A DNA stretch of 14,363 nucleotides from Alphaproteobacteria bacterium (GTDB lineage: Bacteria; Pseudomonadota; Alphaproteobacteria; Rickettsiales; SXRF01). The number at the start of each line of letters is the position of its first letter. The stretch's first letter is position 1. This document shows positions 6,663 through 14,274 of the stretch, piece after piece. The notes under the pieces were generated by a model. That model saw nothing but the letters and a program-made list of their open reading frames with translations, was not told the DNA's origin and did no database searches. Where the stretch lies: the NCBI GenBank assembly GCA_019243895.1, contig JAFATP010000009.1:1-14363 (forward strand). Reading direction: 5' to 3'. The position numbers and the translations under genes are program-made.

Positions 6663-7760
6663 ATGGTGTTTACGCCTCCCTCCCACGCAATGCAAGACGC
6701 GGCGTTAGCGCCGCAGGCCGCGTATGAAGCCCTGGTTGCCGGCGGAGAAATTCAGACGGACGAGGCGCAGCGCCATGTGGCGGCGCGCCTCCAGCACCTG
6801 CATGACGTGCTTGCCGCGGCCAGGAAGCGCCGCAAGGGAAAAGCCGCCGCGCCCGCGCGCGGGCTTTACATCTGGGGCGATGTGGGGCGGGGAAAATCGC
6901 TGCTGATGGATATGTTTTTTGCCAGCGCCCCGGTGGAGCGCAAGCGGCGCGTGCATTTCCATGCGTTCATGCAGGAAGTGCACGCCAGCATTCACCGCAC
7001 CCGCCAGGATAAAAGCGGCGACCCGGTGGCGCTGCTTGCCACGTCATTGGCGCAGAATCTGGATGTGCTATGCTTTGATGAACTTCAGGCAACCGATATT
7101 GCCGACGCCACCTTGCTCTTCCGCCTGTTCTCCGGATTGTTCGACGCCGGCATCGTGATTGTCGCCACTTCCAACCGGCCGCCGAAAGATATTTACCAGG
7201 GGAAGGTGCAGCCAGAGCGTTTCGCCCGTTTCATCGCGTTGCTGGAAAGCCGCATGGAGGTGCTGGCGCTGCAGGGCGCTACCGATTACCGCACCGTGCA
7301 GGAAAGGGCGGCGCGGCGCACCTATTTTTACCCGTTGGGAGAGGAGGCCGACCGCTTCGTCGCCGAAACGGTGGCGGAGCTGGCGGCGGGAGCGCTGCCG
7401 GAAACCGTCAACCTTCCCGTGCACGGGCGCGTGCTGACGCTCAAGGCCTATGGCGGCGCGGCGGTAGCCTCGTTCCACGGGCTATGCGGCCTCGCCCTCG
7501 GCCCGGCGGATTACCTCGCCATCGCCGAGCGCTTTTCCACGCTGGTCGTTACCGGCATTCCGGAGCTGAGCCCGGAAAAGCGCAACGAGGCGCAGCGCTT
7601 CACCACGCTGATCGACGCGCTTTACGAGCGGCGCGCGCGCCTGATCTGCACCGCGGCCGAGCCGCCCGAACGGCTTTACCCCGAAGGCGACGGCAGCTTC
7701 GAGTTCCGCCGCACCGTTTCCCGCCTGGTGGAGATGCAATCGGAGGGATACGGCGGTTGA
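6663..7760 (+). CDS. zapE: Cell division/AFG1-like ATPase ZapE
   Basis: This 365-residue P-loop ATPase belongs to the ZapE/AFG1 (LACE1) family. In bacteria it acts at the Z-ring, and mitochondrial relatives help remove respiratory-chain subunits. It has Walker A GDVGRGKS (72-79), the following HFHAFM segment (98-103), Walker B LDVLCFDEL (133-141) and the sensor-like TSNRPPKDIY (169-178). ATG 6663 is chosen because the frame upstream runs antisense through panC and reads as non-protein; ATG 6690 is an alternative. Neither has a clear SD. The C-terminus (SRLVEMQS) matches the usual family end. In many alphaproteobacteria zapE lies beside TCA or mdh genes, which are not seen here. Confidence 0.9.
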   Translation: MVFTPPSHAMQDAALAPQAAYEALVAGGEIQTDEAQRHVAARLQHLHDVLAAARKRRKGKAAAPARGLYIWGDVGRGKSLLMDMFFASAPVERKRRVHFHAFMQEVHASIHRTRQDKSGDPVALLATSLAQNLDVLCFDELQATDIADATLLFRLFSGLFDAGIVIVATSNRPPKDIYQGKVQPERFARFIALLESRMEVLALQGATDYRTVQERAARRTYFYPLGEEADRFVAETVAELAAGALPETVNLPVHGRVLTLKAYGGAAVASFHGLCGLALGPADYLAIAERFSTLVVTGIPELSPEKRNEAQRFTTLIDALYERRARLICTAAEPPERLYPEGDGSFEFRRTVSRLVEMQSEGYGG

Positions 7761-7785
7761 CAGCCGTATGTCCATTGGTTAGTTT
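7757..7785 (+). promoter_or_regulatory. Likely ispH promoter
   Basis: TTGACA (7757-7762) is a perfect -35 hexamer and overlaps the zapE stop codon. After 17 nt comes TAGTTT (7780-7785), matching the -10 consensus at T1, A2 and T6. Transcription would start about 19-20 nt before the ispH ATG. The perfect -35 and ideal spacing support it; the weak -10 limits confidence. Confidence 0.5.
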
Positions 7786-7810
7786 CCTCTATTTCACGAT
7801 AACTTAAGCC

Positions 7811-8764
7811 ATGCACACCATTCTTCTTGCCCAGCCGCGCGGCTTCTGCGCCGGCGTGGACCGCGCCATCGAGATCGTCGAGCGCGCGCTGGCGCGCTAC
7901 GGCGCGCCCATTTATGTGCGCCACGAGATCGTGCATAATCGATGGGTGGTGGATGATCTGCGGGCCAAGGGCGTCATCTTCGTCGACGAGGTGGACGCCG
8001 TGCCGGACGGCGCCATGCTCATTTTCAGCGCGCACGGCATTTCCGAGGCGGTGGAGAACAGCGCGCGCCTGCGCTCACTACCGGTGATTGACGCTACCTG
8101 CCCGCTAGTGACTAAAGTGCACAAGGAAGCCCAGCGATATGAGGCCGAGGGCCGGGAGATCATCCTGATCGGGCATGCCGGGCACCCGGAGGTGGAAGGC
8201 ACCAGCGGCCGCGTAAAAACGCGCGTGCACCTGGTGAGCAGCCCGCAGGACGTGGCGCGGCTGGAAGTGACGAATCCTGATAAACTTGCCTACGTGACGC
8301 AAACCACGCTCTCGGTGGATGACACGCGCGCCGTCATCGCCGCGCTCACCGCCCGCTTTCCCGCCATCGCCGGGCCGTCTTCCAGCGACATCTGCTATGC
8401 CACGCAAAACCGCCAGAACGCCGTGCGCGAGCTGGCGCGCAAGGTGGAGCTGCTGCTGGTGATCGGCGCGGCCAACAGTTCCAATTCCAATCGCCTGCGC
8501 GATCTGGGCGAAGAGATGGGCGTGCCGTCGCATCTGATTCCGGATGCCGCTTCCATCCAGCCCGCGTGGCTGGAGGGGAAAGCGACGGTGGGAATCACGG
8601 CAGGCGCGTCGGCGCCGGAGCATCTGGTGCAGGGAGTGGTTGCCGCCATCCGGAAGCTTTATCCCGCGGCGGCGGTGGAAGCCATGAAGGGCGCTACGGA
8701 GAGCGTGAAATTCAAATTACCGGCGGAATTGAACCGGGACGCCGTGCACGCCGCAATCGCTTAA
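7811..8764 (+). CDS. ispH: 4-hydroxy-3-methylbut-2-enyl diphosphate reductase
   Basis: IspH (LytB) is the last enzyme of the MEP pathway. It reduces HMBPP to IPP and DMAPP with a [4Fe-4S] cluster. The 317-residue protein shows the three cluster cysteines C13 (PRGFCAGV), C97 (DATCPLV) and C195 (SDICYAT), substrate-site residues H42, H75, H125 and E127 (in HPEVEGT), and NSSNS (222-226). Length and N-terminus fit the family. There is no good SD before ATG 7811, but the motif LLAQPRGFC fixes the start. It is 50 bp after zapE and probably has its own promoter. The MEP route is standard in alphaproteobacteria. Confidence 0.98.
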   Translation: MHTILLAQPRGFCAGVDRAIEIVERALARYGAPIYVRHEIVHNRWVVDDLRAKGVIFVDEVDAVPDGAMLIFSAHGISEAVENSARLRSLPVIDATCPLVTKVHKEAQRYEAEGREIILIGHAGHPEVEGTSGRVKTRVHLVSSPQDVARLEVTNPDKLAYVTQTTLSVDDTRAVIAALTARFPAIAGPSSSDICYATQNRQNAVRELARKVELLLVIGAANSSNSNRLRDLGEEMGVPSHLIPDAASIQPAWLEGKATVGITAGASAPEHLVQGVVAAIRKLYPAAAVEAMKGATESVKFKLPAELNRDAVHAAIA

Positions 8765-8802
8765 CCTATTTCGTTTTTACTTGGTCGCATGGGCGAAAGC
8801 TG

Positions 8803-8829
8803 ATATGGACGACATCCATATGGTTTTTT
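8803..8829 (+). terminator. Possible intrinsic terminator after ispH
   Basis: ATATGGA (8803-8809) pairs perfectly with TCCATAT (8815-8821) around the loop CGACA, followed by GG and six T (8824-8829). The position, 39 bp past the ispH stop and before psd, suits a terminator. The stem is short and AT-rich, so strength is doubtful. Confidence 0.5.
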
Positions 8830-8866
8830 CACTCCATTGCCTGAAGGATGGCACAAGGATTTCGCT

Positions 8867-9580
8867 ATGGCCGCCGACAATCACCTGATGGACACCTTCA
8901 AAGGCGTACTGACGCCTATCAACCGCGCGGGCTGGCCTTTCATCGCCGCTTTCGCCATCGTGACGCTGCTGATCGCGCAGGCGTGGCAGCCGTTTTTCTG
9001 GATCGGCCTGGCGGCCACCGGCTGGTGCGCATATTTCTTCCGCGATCCCGACCGCGTCACTCCCATTCGCGAAGGGCTGGTGGTGAGCCCCGCCGACGGG
9101 GTGGTGCAGCGCATCGTGCGGGTGGTGCCGCCGGCGGAATTGCAGCTGGGCAGCGACGAGCGAGCGCGCGTCAGCATTTTTCTCAACGTGTTCGATGTGC
9201 ACGTGAACCGCATCCCCCACGAGGGCGCGGTCACCCGGCTGCATTACGTGCCAGGAAAATTCGTGAACGCCGCCATGGACAAGGCCAGCGAGGACAACGA
9301 GCGCCAGCTGATCCGCATCACCCTGCCGGACGGCAAGGCGATCGGCGTGGTGCAGATTGCGGGGCTGGTGGCGCGGCGCATTCTATGCGACCTGAAGGAG
9401 CAGCAGAGCGTAAAAACCGGTGAGCGCTTCGGCATGATCCGCTTCGGCTCGCGGGTAGACGTGTATCTGCCGCTGGACGTCATTCCACTGGTGATCGAAG
9501 GGCAGCGCGCCATTGCCGGTGAAACCGTGATCGCCGATCTGCACAGCGACGAAGCGGCCCGGGTCGGCATCAAGCATTAA
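8867..9580 (+). CDS. psd: Phosphatidylserine decarboxylase, short form
   Basis: Psd converts phosphatidylserine to phosphatidylethanolamine at the inner membrane. It is made as a proenzyme that cuts itself at a Gly-Ser bond, turning the serine into a pyruvoyl group. The 237-residue sequence has one or two N-terminal hydrophobic segments (about 22-55), SPADG (74-78), [10 protein letters not shown] (111-120) and [11 protein letters not shown] (192-202), where G194-S195 is the cleavage site. D77, H112 and S195 can form the self-processing triad. ATG 8867 is chosen over a TTG at 8837 because AAGGA (8854-8858) lies 8 nt upstream. pssA, which makes its substrate, follows 16 bp later, so the two form one unit. 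Confidence 0.96.
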   Translation: MAADNHLMDTFKGVLTPINRAGWPFIAAFAIVTLLIAQAWQPFFWIGLAATGWCAYFFRDPDRVTPIREGLVVSPADGVVQRIVRVVPPAELQLGSDERARVSIFLNVFDVHVNRIPHEGAVTRLHYVPGKFVNAAMDKASEDNERQLIRITLPDGKAIGVVQIAGLVARRILCDLKEQQSVKTGERFGMIRFGSRVDVYLPLDVIPLVIEGQRAIAGETVIADLHSDEAARVGIKH

Positions 9581-9596
9581 CGCGAAGAGAGGGATC

Positions 9597-10382
9597 ATGG
9601 CGGTACATCCAAAGCAGCGCCGTACATTGCGGGAGCAGCCCCTCTCCCGCCTGTTTCCCAACATGATTACCATCGGCGGCCTGTGCTGCGGGCTCTCCGC
9701 CATGCGCTTCGCACTGGGCGGGCGCTGGGAAATCGCCGTCGGCTTCATCATCGCCGCCGCCATTATCGACGGCATGGACGGGCGCGTCGCGCGCATGCTG
9801 GGCGCCACCAGCATCTTCGGCGCGCAGCTGGATTCGCTATCGGATTTCGTGTGCTTCGGCGTGGCGCCGCCGATTGTGCTTTACCTGTGGCAGCTGCGCG
9901 AAATCAAGGGCCTGGGCTGGGCGGTGGTGTTGTTTTTCGCGGTGTGCTGCGCGCTGCGCCTGGCGCGCTTCAACACCGGCATCCTCACCGAAAACCAGGC
10001 GCCGTGGCAGAAGAAATTCTTCACCGGCGTGCCGGCGCCCGCCGGTGGCATCCTGTGCCTGCTGCCGTTGATCATCTCCATGCAGTTCGATCAGGAATTC
10101 ACCCTGCCCCCCGCCGTCAGCCTGATTTACGCGCTCGGCGTGGCGGTGCTGATGGCCAGCCGCGTGCCCACCCTTGCCGCCAAGCATGTGCACATTCGTC
10201 AGGAATTCATCCTGCCTTTCACCATTGGCGGCGCGTTTCTTCTGGTATTGTTCATCATCGAGCCGTGGTGGACGCTGTCGGCGGCAAGCCTGGCTTATTT
10301 CGCCTCCATCCTCTACGCCGTCAGATACTACCGGCGGCTGCGCGACCTGCACGCCCAGCAGATCAGCGATATCGCAGCTTAG
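9597..10382 (+). CDS. pssA: CDP-diacylglycerol-serine O-phosphatidyltransferase
   Basis: PssA is an integral membrane enzyme that makes phosphatidylserine from CDP-diacylglycerol and serine. The 261-residue protein has the full CDP-alcohol phosphatidyltransferase signature, D58-G-x-D61-G62-x2-A65-R66, eight residues, then G75-x3-D79-x3-D83, plus several further membrane helices. The TIGGLCCG N-terminal segment fits the proteobacterial PssA type. ATG 9597 has a purine-rich SD (AGAGAGGGA) just upstream. It follows psd by 16 bp, so product and substrate enzymes are expressed together, in reverse pathway order. Its last 20 bp overlap the end of the convergent SemiSWEET gene. Confidence 0.96.
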   Translation: MAVHPKQRRTLREQPLSRLFPNMITIGGLCCGLSAMRFALGGRWEIAVGFIIAAAIIDGMDGRVARMLGATSIFGAQLDSLSDFVCFGVAPPIVLYLWQLREIKGLGWAVVLFFAVCCALRLARFNTGILTENQAPWQKKFFTGVPAPAGGILCLLPLIISMQFDQEFTLPPAVSLIYALGVAVLMASRVPTLAAKHVHIRQEFILPFTIGGAFLLVLFIIEPWWTLSAASLAYFASILYAVRYYRRLRDLHAQQISDIAA

Positions 10383-10617
10383 TCCATAAAATGGTAAGGG
10401 TGAGGACGAGCGTCACCCCGTTGCCGATCACCAGCGGCCAGCTGCCCATTATAGCCCCGAAGACGATCCACGCCGCAATGCCGGTGGACATCACGATATA
10501 CATCCCCAGCGAAATGGCGTGAGTTTTGCGCTCCCGCAGCACTTTAACCGCCTGCGGTACATACGCGAACGTGGTAAGAGAAGCGGCAAACGTGCCAATG
10601 ATATCAACGAGCGCCAT
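10363..10617 (-). CDS. SemiSWEET-family transporter
   Basis: This 84-residue protein has three membrane helices, the size of a SemiSWEET half-transporter that works as a dimer. SWEET and SemiSWEET proteins carry sugars down their gradient across the membrane. It shows the PQ motif in helix 1 (YVPQAVKVL, P21-Q22), then KTHAISLGMY (31-40), a tryptophan in helix 2 (W50) and an asparagine in helix 3 (N66, in IGNGVTL). These match the substrate-pocket Trp and Asn of described SemiSWEETs. The substrate here is unknown. ATG 10617 is preceded by a purine-rich stretch rather than a clear SD. The stop lies inside the pssA 3' end. hisZ diverges upstream. Confidence 0.88.
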   Translation of the reverse strand: MALVDIIGTFAASLTTFAYVPQAVKVLRERKTHAISLGMYIVMSTGIAAWIVFGAIMGSWPLVIGNGVTLVLTLTILWTKLRYR

Positions 10618-10628
10618 CGCTTCTTTTT

Positions 10629-10657
10629 ACTATAGATTGCCTCGTTTGCCTAGCCAA
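10629..10657 (-). promoter_or_regulatory. Possible SemiSWEET promoter
   Basis: On the minus strand TTGGCT (10657-10652) is 17 nt from TATAGT (10634-10629), which matches the -10 consensus at 5 of 6. The start of transcription would be only about 5 nt before the ATG at 10617, giving a nearly leaderless message. This agrees with the poor SD, but the -35 is weak. Confidence 0.35.
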
Positions 10658-10697
10658 ACCACTTGCGCCAGGACTGGTTTTCGGCAACAACGCTCGT

Positions 10698-11822
10698 ATG
10701 GATAAAACGCTTCTTCCCACCGGCTGTTATGACCTTCTGCCGCCCTCGGCGCGGCAGGAAACCCAATGCCTGCACGCATTGCTTACCGCTTTTGAAGCCA
10801 ACGGGTATGAACAGGTGGCTCCGCCCCTGCTGGAATATACCGAAAGCCTGCTCTCCGGCCGAGGCAGCGCGCTGGCTTCTCAAACCTTCCGGGTGATGGA
10901 GGTGGACGACGGCAAGGTGATGGGCATTCGGCCCGATATTACGCTTCAAGTGGCGCGCATTGCTTCCTCCCGGCTGGCGCATGCACCGCATCCGCTGCGC
11001 CTGTCTTACGCCGGCAATGTTCTGCGCATGACGCCCGAAGGGCCGAATGCCAGCCGCCAGTTGCGTCAGGCCGGCATCGAGTTGATCGGCGCGAAGGCGG
11101 CGGAAGCAGATGCGGAGGTAATTGCGGTGACCGTGGAAAGCCTGGGGAAGCTGGGAGTAAGCGCCCTCACCATCGACCTGCACACGCCCGGCGTGCTTTC
11201 CGACCTGCTGGCGGACGAAACGCTGGACGGGGAAAAAAGAGCGGCGGTGATGGCAGCCGTGGCGCATAAGGACGCTTCCGCGCCCGCGCTGCAACCCCTC
11301 ACCCATTATGCGGCGCTGAAAACCCTGATGGAATGCTGCGGTCCCGCCGTCCCGATGCTGGCGCGCATGCGCGCCGGAGGAATGCCGCGCGCTGTGGAGA
11401 AGCATGTGCACGGCGCGGAACGTGTGACGGCGCTGCTGGCGGAGGTGCTGCCGGAAAATATTCGGGTGAGCGTGGACCTTACGGAAACGCGGGGCTTTGA
11501 ATATCATACCGGCTTGAGTTTCTCGCTGTTTGCCGCGCATGCGCCGCAGGAGATCGGCCGCGGCGGCCGATATCTCATCCAGGGCGTTGCCGCGACCGGC
11601 TGCACGCTTTACCTGGACAGCCTGCGTCCGCTTTTAAGCGTCCCACAGCCGGAGCGCCGCGTTTTCATCAGCGGCGTCATCGGCAGGGAAGCGCTCGAAG
11701 CATTGCATGCGGAGGGATTCATTACGCTGAAATCGCTGCCCGGATGCGGCGAGGGCGCGGAGACGGCAAAACGCCTCGGCTGCACTCATCACTGGCGCGA
11801 CGGGAAGTTAGAGGCGCTATAA
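10698..11822 (+). CDS. hisZ: ATP phosphoribosyltransferase regulatory subunit
   Basis: HisZ is a HisRS-like protein without charging activity. It binds short-form HisG to make the first enzyme of histidine synthesis. The 374 residues include LPTGCYDLLPP near the start, IRPDITLQVARIA (77-89), PLRLSYAGNVLRM (98-110), RQLRQAGIELIG (119-130) and a late GRGGRY segment (about 289-294). The sequence resembles the catalytic core of HisRS and lacks the normal HisRS anticodon-binding domain. ATG 10698 has no clear SD. hisG is not in the window, so the partner must lie elsewhere. A second HisRS paralogue is less likely given length and motif drift. Confidence 0.88.
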   Translation: MDKTLLPTGCYDLLPPSARQETQCLHALLTAFEANGYEQVAPPLLEYTESLLSGRGSALASQTFRVMEVDDGKVMGIRPDITLQVARIASSRLAHAPHPLRLSYAGNVLRMTPEGPNASRQLRQAGIELIGAKAAEADAEVIAVTVESLGKLGVSALTIDLHTPGVLSDLLADETLDGEKRAAVMAAVAHKDASAPALQPLTHYAALKTLMECCGPAVPMLARMRAGGMPRAVEKHVHGAERVTALLAEVLPENIRVSVDLTETRGFEYHTGLSFSLFAAHAPQEIGRGGRYLIQGVAATGCTLYLDSLRPLLSVPQPERRVFISGVIGREALEALHAEGFITLKSLPGCGEGAETAKRLGCTHHWRDGKLEAL

Positions 11823-11865
11823 ATTTGCGCTCAAGCGACGCGAAAGCCTGCAGGCCTCAACGGCC

Positions 11866-13197
11866 CTAGTCGCTCCGCTCCCCCGCGCGAACGCTTCGAT
11901 AAACCGCGATAATAAACATGAAACCGCCGATGATGGCGATGAGGCCGCCCAGGCCCATCAGCCCCATTGCCGCTCTGGCGGCGGTGAATCCGCCTTCGAG
12001 TGCCCCCGGGGTTTTCCGCAGCACGCCGTAGCCGCCTGACCACGCCAGGCCAGTGATATGCATGGCCTGCCCGACGCCGTACACCACGGGCTGCCAGAAC
12101 GCCAGTCGCTTGCCCGCTACTTCTGCGTAGCCAAAGCGCGGCAGCAGCGCATACGCCACGCCGCCGAACGCGAGCGTGATGCCGACGATGGCCCCGTGAT
12201 AATGCGCCGGCACCAGCACATTCTCCCCGGTGATCAGCCACCCCAATATGCCGCCGTAGGCGAATAACAGCAATGACATCACCAGCGAGGAAAAAATCGC
12301 CCGCTCGCGCCGCGACGGCGGGGAAATCTTGCCTATCACCCACAGGCCCGTCAGCGCCGGGCCCCATCCCCCCAGCTCCATCACCACATCCGTGAAAAAG
12401 AGGCGGAATTCCTGCGAAGTCACTTCATACCGCCACAGGGCATAGAGCGCCGACACGGACGCCAGGAACAGAATCGTCAACGCGATATAATAAAACCCGC
12501 CCCGACGGAATCCCGGGCGCAGCGTCGTGGCCAGCAGCAGCCAGGACAGCATGACAAAGGCGCTATGCGTATTTTGAAGCACATGGCCCCCCGCCCAGAA
12601 CGCGAGATCGTAAAACTGCGCGCCTTGAATGACGAACGGTATGCGCGGCGCCGAAAGAACAAACGAGGCCAGCGCCACCAGGGTGATCAACGCCGCGGCG
12701 AAGCAGGTGATTTCCTGCGCGCCGAGAATATGCGCCCGCCGCCCGAAAAAAGCCTGAAAATAATGCGCAAGCTGCAAGCCGACACCCGCCAGCAGCAGCG
12801 TCAGGCCCAGAAAGAAAACCGGACTGAAAACCACCGGGATATAATTACTCATCAGCGCTCTGCTATGCGGATCGAGCGGCGACAGCGTGATCAGCAGCAC
12901 GCCGAGCAGGAACGCGGCCAGCGCCGCTTTTTCAATGATGCTGCTTCGGCCCGCGTCGATGCTCCAGAACATGCAGGCGATGCTTAAAAACCAGGCGAGC
13001 ACCGATAAATCCACGTGCACCGCCAGGGCCTCGTGAAACAGGCGGGAAAACAGCGGCAGATCGGACAAACCCGGCGTGCGCGCCACCACCAGAATCACCG
13101 CCAGCAGTCCGGCCAGCGCCAGCGACGCCACCCCCGCCAGCAGCCAGTACCGCGCAAAAAGACCGGCATTAACGGTTGAGGCGGAGCCACGAAGCAT
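11866..13197 (-). CDS. Heme-copper oxidase subunit I-like membrane protein
   Basis: This 443-residue protein has about 12 membrane helices and belongs to the heme-copper oxidase subunit I superfamily. The clearest part is PAHYHGAIVGITLAF (330-344) followed by YALLPRFGYAEVAGK and AFWQPVVYGVGQAMH, which line up with the AHFHYVL region of COX1; H332 and H334 fit the heme ligands. H61 in helix 2 fits the other low-spin heme ligand, and H205 (FWAGGHVLQ) fits the CuB histidine of GHPEVY. The helix 7 His-His pair is replaced by Y257-E258 (ALWRYEVTSQEF). No subunit II gene is adjacent. ATG 13197 is the likely start; 13209 is possible and a TTG at 13233 is unlikely. The role may be electron transfer or NO-related chemistry rather than O2 reduction, but this is inference. 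Confidence 0.72.
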   Translation of the reverse strand: MLRGSASTVNAGLFARYWLLAGVASLALAGLLAVILVVARTPGLSDLPLFSRLFHEALAVHVDLSVLAWFLSIACMFWSIDAGRSSIIEKAALAAFLLGVLLITLSPLDPHSRALMSNYIPVVFSPVFFLGLTLLLAGVGLQLAHYFQAFFGRRAHILGAQEITCFAAALITLVALASFVLSAPRIPFVIQGAQFYDLAFWAGGHVLQNTHSAFVMLSWLLLATTLRPGFRRGGFYYIALTILFLASVSALYALWRYEVTSQEFRLFFTDVVMELGGWGPALTGLWVIGKISPPSRRERAIFSSLVMSLLLFAYGGILGWLITGENVLVPAHYHGAIVGITLAFGGVAYALLPRFGYAEVAGKRLAFWQPVVYGVGQAMHITGLAWSGGYGVLRKTPGALEGGFTAARAAMGLMGLGGLIAIIGGFMFIIAVYRSVRAGERSD

Positions 13198-13214
13198 GTA
13201 CAACCACATAATCC
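13198..13214. promoter_or_regulatory. Very short divergent start region
   Basis: Only 17 bp separate the oxidase-like ATG (13197, minus) from the ctaA ATG (13215, plus), or 5 bp if the minus gene starts at 13209. Neither start has a good SD and there is no room for promoters between them. Each promoter must lie inside the opposite gene, or the annotated starts are too early. Confidence 0.5.
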
Positions 13215-14273
13215 ATGACGCCCGCTTACGCAATCGCGAAGGAACCGTTCTGTCCCGGCGTGGCCCGCTGGCTTTTCGCCTGCGCGCTGCTGGTGGCCTG
13301 CATGGTGCTGCTGGGGGGCTATACCCGGCTTTCCGGCTCCGGCCTTTCCATCACGCAATGGAAGCCCGTTCACGGCGTCATCCCTCCCTTAAGCCAAGCC
13401 GCATGGCAGGAGGAATTCGCCGCTTACCGGCAGACGCCGCAATATGCCGCGATTAATTCGAACATGACGCTTGACGGGTTTCGCCGCATCTACTGGCCCG
13501 AATACGCCCACCGGCTGCTGGGGCGGCTGGCGGGCGCCGCGTTCTTTCTCCCTTTCCTGTGGTTTTCGGCGCGGCGCGCGTTTTCTCCGCGCTTCGGCGT
13601 GCGCCTGCTGCTGATCTTCGCCCTTGGCGCAGCACAGGGCGGGGTGGGATGGGTAATGGTGAAAAGCGGCCTGGCGGATGGCCCTTATGTGAATCACCTG
13701 CGACTGGCGGCGCATCTGGCGCTGGCATTTACCCTGTTCGCCCTGCTGCTGGCAGGCGCGCTGGATGCGCTGGGCGCGAATGCGGGCGAGGCACGCCTGC
13801 CGTTGCGCATGAAAAAGGCGCTTTGCGCATTGTTCTGCGCGCTGGCGGCGCAGATCGTGCTGGGGGCGCTGCTGGCGGGGCTGCACGGGGGACTCATCTA
13901 TAACACCTTCCCCACCATGAACGGGGAATGGCTGCCCGCCGACGCGCTGGCGCAAACGCCCTGGTGGAACGGGATTTTCCACAATATCGCTGCGCTCCAG
14001 TTCGCGCACCGCTGGTTGGCGGCGCTGCTGGGGGCCGGCTATCTTTTGTGGTGGTGGCGGGCGCGAAACTATGATAAAAGCCTGTTAATCCTTATGCTCC
14101 CCCTGCTCGTGATCATGCAGTTCCTGCTCGGCATCGCCACCCTCCTGACGCAAGCCAGCCTGCCGCTGGCGATGGCGCATCAGATGACGGCGCTGGGATT
14201 ATTCGGGCTGACCGTGGCAATACTGCATGGCTTTTCTCATTCACCGCATAAACGTAATGAAATAAACTATTGA
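13215..14273 (+). CDS. ctaA: Heme A synthase
   Basis: CtaA/COX15 oxidises the C8 methyl of heme O to give heme A for aa3-type oxidases. It is a membrane protein with eight helices in two similar halves. The 352-residue sequence has the typical start VLLGGYTRLSGSGLSITQWKP (31-51), EYAHRLLGR (96-104), NHLRLAAHLALA (160-171), FPTMNGEWLP (232-241), FAHRWLA (263-269) and MAHQMTALG (320-328). H99, H167, H265 and H322 fit the four heme-binding histidines. It has no paired-cysteine loop like Bacillus CtaA, which fits the alphaproteobacterial and mitochondrial type. ATG 13215 has no clear SD. It diverges from an oxidase-like gene and is followed after one base by another gene. Confidence 0.97.
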   Translation: MTPAYAIAKEPFCPGVARWLFACALLVACMVLLGGYTRLSGSGLSITQWKPVHGVIPPLSQAAWQEEFAAYRQTPQYAAINSNMTLDGFRRIYWPEYAHRLLGRLAGAAFFLPFLWFSARRAFSPRFGVRLLLIFALGAAQGGVGWVMVKSGLADGPYVNHLRLAAHLALAFTLFALLLAGALDALGANAGEARLPLRMKKALCALFCALAAQIVLGALLAGLHGGLIYNTFPTMNGEWLPADALAQTPWWNGIFHNIAALQFAHRWLAALLGAGYLLWWWRARNYDKSLLILMLPLLVIMQFLLGIATLLTQASLPLAMAHQMTALGLFGLTVAILHGFSHSPHKRNEINY

Positions 14274-14274
14274 T

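Noticed and set aside
9683..10522. 279-codon plus-strand frame overlapping pssA and the SemiSWEET gene
   Set aside because: It is out of frame with the full pssA motif set and is dominated by Arg, Ala and His, as expected of a shadow.
10650..11540. Long minus-strand open frame opposite hisZ
   Set aside because: It is antisense to a clear hisZ, its composition is rich in Arg, His and Gln, and no family motif is seen. High GC makes long shadow frames common here.
11835..11873. Inverted repeats between hisZ and the oxidase-like gene (GCGAC/GTCGC, GCCTGCAGGC)
   Set aside because: The outer arms are far apart, the inner palindrome has no loop, and there is no T-tract, so a terminator call is not supported.
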